Shown here piece by piece: positions 6,734-7,767 of a DNA stretch of 7,767 nt. A program made the translations under genes and the position numbers. Each line of letters starts with the position of its first letter. Position 1 is the stretch's first letter. Origin of the DNA: Flavobacteriaceae bacterium (GTDB taxonomy: Bacteria > Bacteroidota > Bacteroidia > Flavobacteriales > Flavobacteriaceae); assembly GCA_018662905.1 (NCBI GenBank), contig JABJFE010000063.1, positions 1 through 7,767 of the forward strand. Direction: 5' to 3'. The notes below the pieces were generated by a model that was not told the DNA's origin, did no database searches, and saw only the letters and a program-made list of their open reading frames with translations.

Positions 6734-7456
6734 TTATTTTGATACAGCTAGGTTGTAAACTACAAGTCCAAAACCAATTTTATTCACAGCATCACCAACG
6801 TTGTAAACAACATTCATGTCTAGTGAAACAATATCGTTTAAACCAGAGTACCATCCTTCAGTTCCAAGCATATATCCTAGTGGATATATTGCCCATCCTA
6901 CAAGAACGAACCAAGCTAAAGTGTTGTGAGCTTTCTCAACCGCACCACCTGCAGAAACTGCAAGTTTTTTAGCTTCACCAAACCAAACCATGTAAGCAAT
7001 AATGAAATATGCAATACCAGATAATAGTCCCCACATAGCTGGTCCTAAACCTAATGCACTTCCACCGTTAAACTCACCAAAGAATCCAGTAACTAACATT
7101 ACTGTAGACCATAAGATTAGTTTCCACATCATACTCTTAGTTGCACCAGCAACTTTAAGTATAAGGTAAAACTCAACACACATTAATGGAACTGTTAATA
7201 TCCAATCTACATATCTGAAAAAAGTAGTATCACCTGGATCTACGTCTCTCATGTAGTTGTAATGAACAGCAGCAATAAATGTAATAAGTCCTGAGACTAA
7301 AATTGAATTTCTCCATTTTGCATCAACAGCATTTAATGAAAGAAAAAAGAAAACTGATGCAGCCATCATTGCCATAGTTCCAATAAAGAAAGTAAAGCCG
7401 ACTAAGTCGTTAGGCACATCACCTAAAAAATAAAAAGTGTTTAAAAATAATTCCAT
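6734..7456 (-). CDS. Proteorhodopsin, light-driven proton pump
   Basis: A seven-helix retinal protein of 240 residues that pumps protons out across the inner membrane in light. Retinal would bind K226 in helix G (NVGDAVNKIGFG), with D222 one turn before. Helix C reads RYVDWILTVPLMCVEFYL and holds D84 (acceptor), T88 and E95 (donor), the D-T-E signature of proton pumps; it is not the NDQ sodium-pump or NTQ chloride-pump type. H65 matches the proteorhodopsin His75. M92 sits at the spectral tuning site (Leu/Gln105), as in green-absorbing flavobacterial types. Pocket residues W85, P90, W188, Y191 and P192 are present. G143 in helix E aligns with the xanthorhodopsin fenestration glycine. No cleaved signal peptide is obvious. 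The gene has its own promoter and terminator, and is divergent from blh. Confidence 0.98.
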   Translation of the reverse strand: MELFLNTFYFLGDVPNDLVGFTFFIGTMAMMAASVFFFLSLNAVDAKWRNSILVSGLITFIAAVHYNYMRDVDPGDTTFFRYVDWILTVPLMCVEFYLILKVAGATKSMMWKLILWSTVMLVTGFFGEFNGGSALGLGPAMWGLLSGIAYFIIAYMVWFGEAKKLAVSAGGAVEKAHNTLAWFVLVGWAIYPLGYMLGTEGWYSGLNDIVSLDMNVVYNVGDAVNKIGFGLVVYNLAVSK

Positions 7457-7484
7457 AATATTAATTTATTATTTTGTTTAAATT

Positions 7485-7513
7485 CAAATATATATAAAAA
7501 TTTAATATTTCAA
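7485..7513 (-). promoter_or_regulatory. Proteorhodopsin promoter, Bacteroidota type
   Basis: On the minus strand, TTG (7513-7511) is followed after 18 bases by TATATTTG (7492-7485), an exact match to the flavobacterial TTG-N17-23-TAnnTTTG arrangement. Transcription would start near 7478, giving an AT-rich leader of about 20 bases without a Shine-Dalgarno sequence. This is the best promoter match in the window. Confidence 0.75.
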
Positions 7514-7514
7514 C

Positions 7515-7522
7515 TAAATTTG
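7515..7522 (+). promoter_or_regulatory. Candidate -7 element for blh
   Basis: TAAATTTG matches TAnnTTTG exactly and would start transcription near 7529, about 15 bases before the TTG start of blh. No TTG -33 element is seen at the expected distance. It lies 2 bp from the -33 element of the divergent rhodopsin promoter, so the two polymerases would compete for the site. Confidence 0.4.
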
Positions 7523-7544
7523 CATTAACAAAAACAGAAAAAAC

Positions 7545-7767
7545 TTGAGAAATTCACAGCTTTTAAACAATTTTAATTCAAAATTTATAATATTTAGCAC
7601 CATATTTTGCGTTTTTCTTTCTTTTATTTTTAATGATTTTTACTTAAATATTTTGGCATTTTCTGGTATTTTAACTTTTGGTATAATACACGGAGCCAAT
7701 GACTTACTATTAATTAAAGCTGTTTCAGAAAAATTTAATTTCAAAACTCAACTACTCTTTTATATTA
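7545..7767 (+). CDS. blh: Beta-carotene 15,15'-dioxygenase (Brp/Blh family), 5' part
   Basis: Blh is a membrane iron(II) dioxygenase that splits beta-carotene into two retinals. The frame has an in-frame stop at 7515-7517 and no ATG, so TTG at 7545 is the only NTG start that leaves a full N-terminus; the reading then begins MRNSQLLNNFNSKF and enters two hydrophobic stretches. About 74 residues are visible before the right edge. Residues 46-55 read GIIHGANDLL, the family motif GxxHGAxD; H49 corresponds to an iron-binding histidine and D53 to the conserved aspartate. The position next to proteorhodopsin strongly supports the call, since blh is its usual neighbour. The fragment is divergent from the rhodopsin gene with 88 bp between starts. 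The other iron ligands lie outside the window, so integrity cannot be judged. The start codon is less certain than the identity. Confidence 0.88.
   Translation, partial: MRNSQLLNNFNSKFIIFSTIFCVFLSFIFNDFYLNILAFSGILTFGIIHGANDLLLIKAVSEKFNFKTQLLFYI

Noticed and set aside
6739..6972. Plus-strand open frame of 77 codons
   Set aside because: It lies wholly antisense to the 3' part of the proteorhodopsin gene, has no recognisable motif or promoter, and reads as a low-complexity Gln/Leu-rich shadow of that gene.
1..7767. CRISPR array, insertion sequence, prophage or integrative element
   Set aside because: No spaced direct repeats, transposase, integrase or attachment-site duplication was seen. The tmRNA 3' end, a common integration site, is followed directly by its terminator and ordinary genes.

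Overview
The window looks like chromosome from a marine member of the Flavobacteriia (Bacteroidota). The DNA is strongly AT-rich. Ribosome-binding sites are mostly absent or weak, and several promoters fit the Bacteroidota pattern (TTG, then TAnnTTTG). The tmRNA encodes the tag GENNYALAA, and a proteorhodopsin sits beside its retinal-making genes. No mobile element, integrase, CRISPR array or tRNA is visible.

Layout, left to right. (1) Bases 1-766 are the 3' part of kdsA (KDO-8-phosphate synthase, lipopolysaccharide core), cut by the left edge. (2) A complete ssrA (tmRNA) lies at about 817-1214, followed by a hairpin terminator. (3) A small metal-homeostasis locus follows: a Fur-family repressor on the minus strand, divergent from a MerC-like membrane protein. 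A perfect 7-1-7 inverted repeat between them is the probable operator. (4) A minus-strand series reads from right to left as crtY (lycopene beta-cyclase), a large M28-family membrane peptidase, a small Kazal-like lipoprotein, and a CDP-alcohol phosphatidyltransferase. The first three are linked by two 4-bp ATGA stop/start overlaps. (5) Proteorhodopsin is on the minus strand with its own good promoter and a strong terminator. (6) Divergent from it on the plus strand is the 5' end of blh (beta-carotene 15,15'-dioxygenase), cut by the right edge. It starts at TTG and is easily missed.

Functionally, the right half is a compact retinal phototrophy module. CrtY makes beta-carotene from lycopene, Blh cleaves beta-carotene to retinal, and proteorhodopsin binds retinal and pumps protons in light. 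The rhodopsin has the D-T-E pump signature and a methionine at the spectral tuning site, which suggests green absorption. It also has glycine at the position that, in xanthorhodopsin, opens a side window for a carotenoid antenna. The most unexpected feature is the translational coupling of a carotenoid cyclase to a membrane peptidase and a cysteine-rich lipoprotein.
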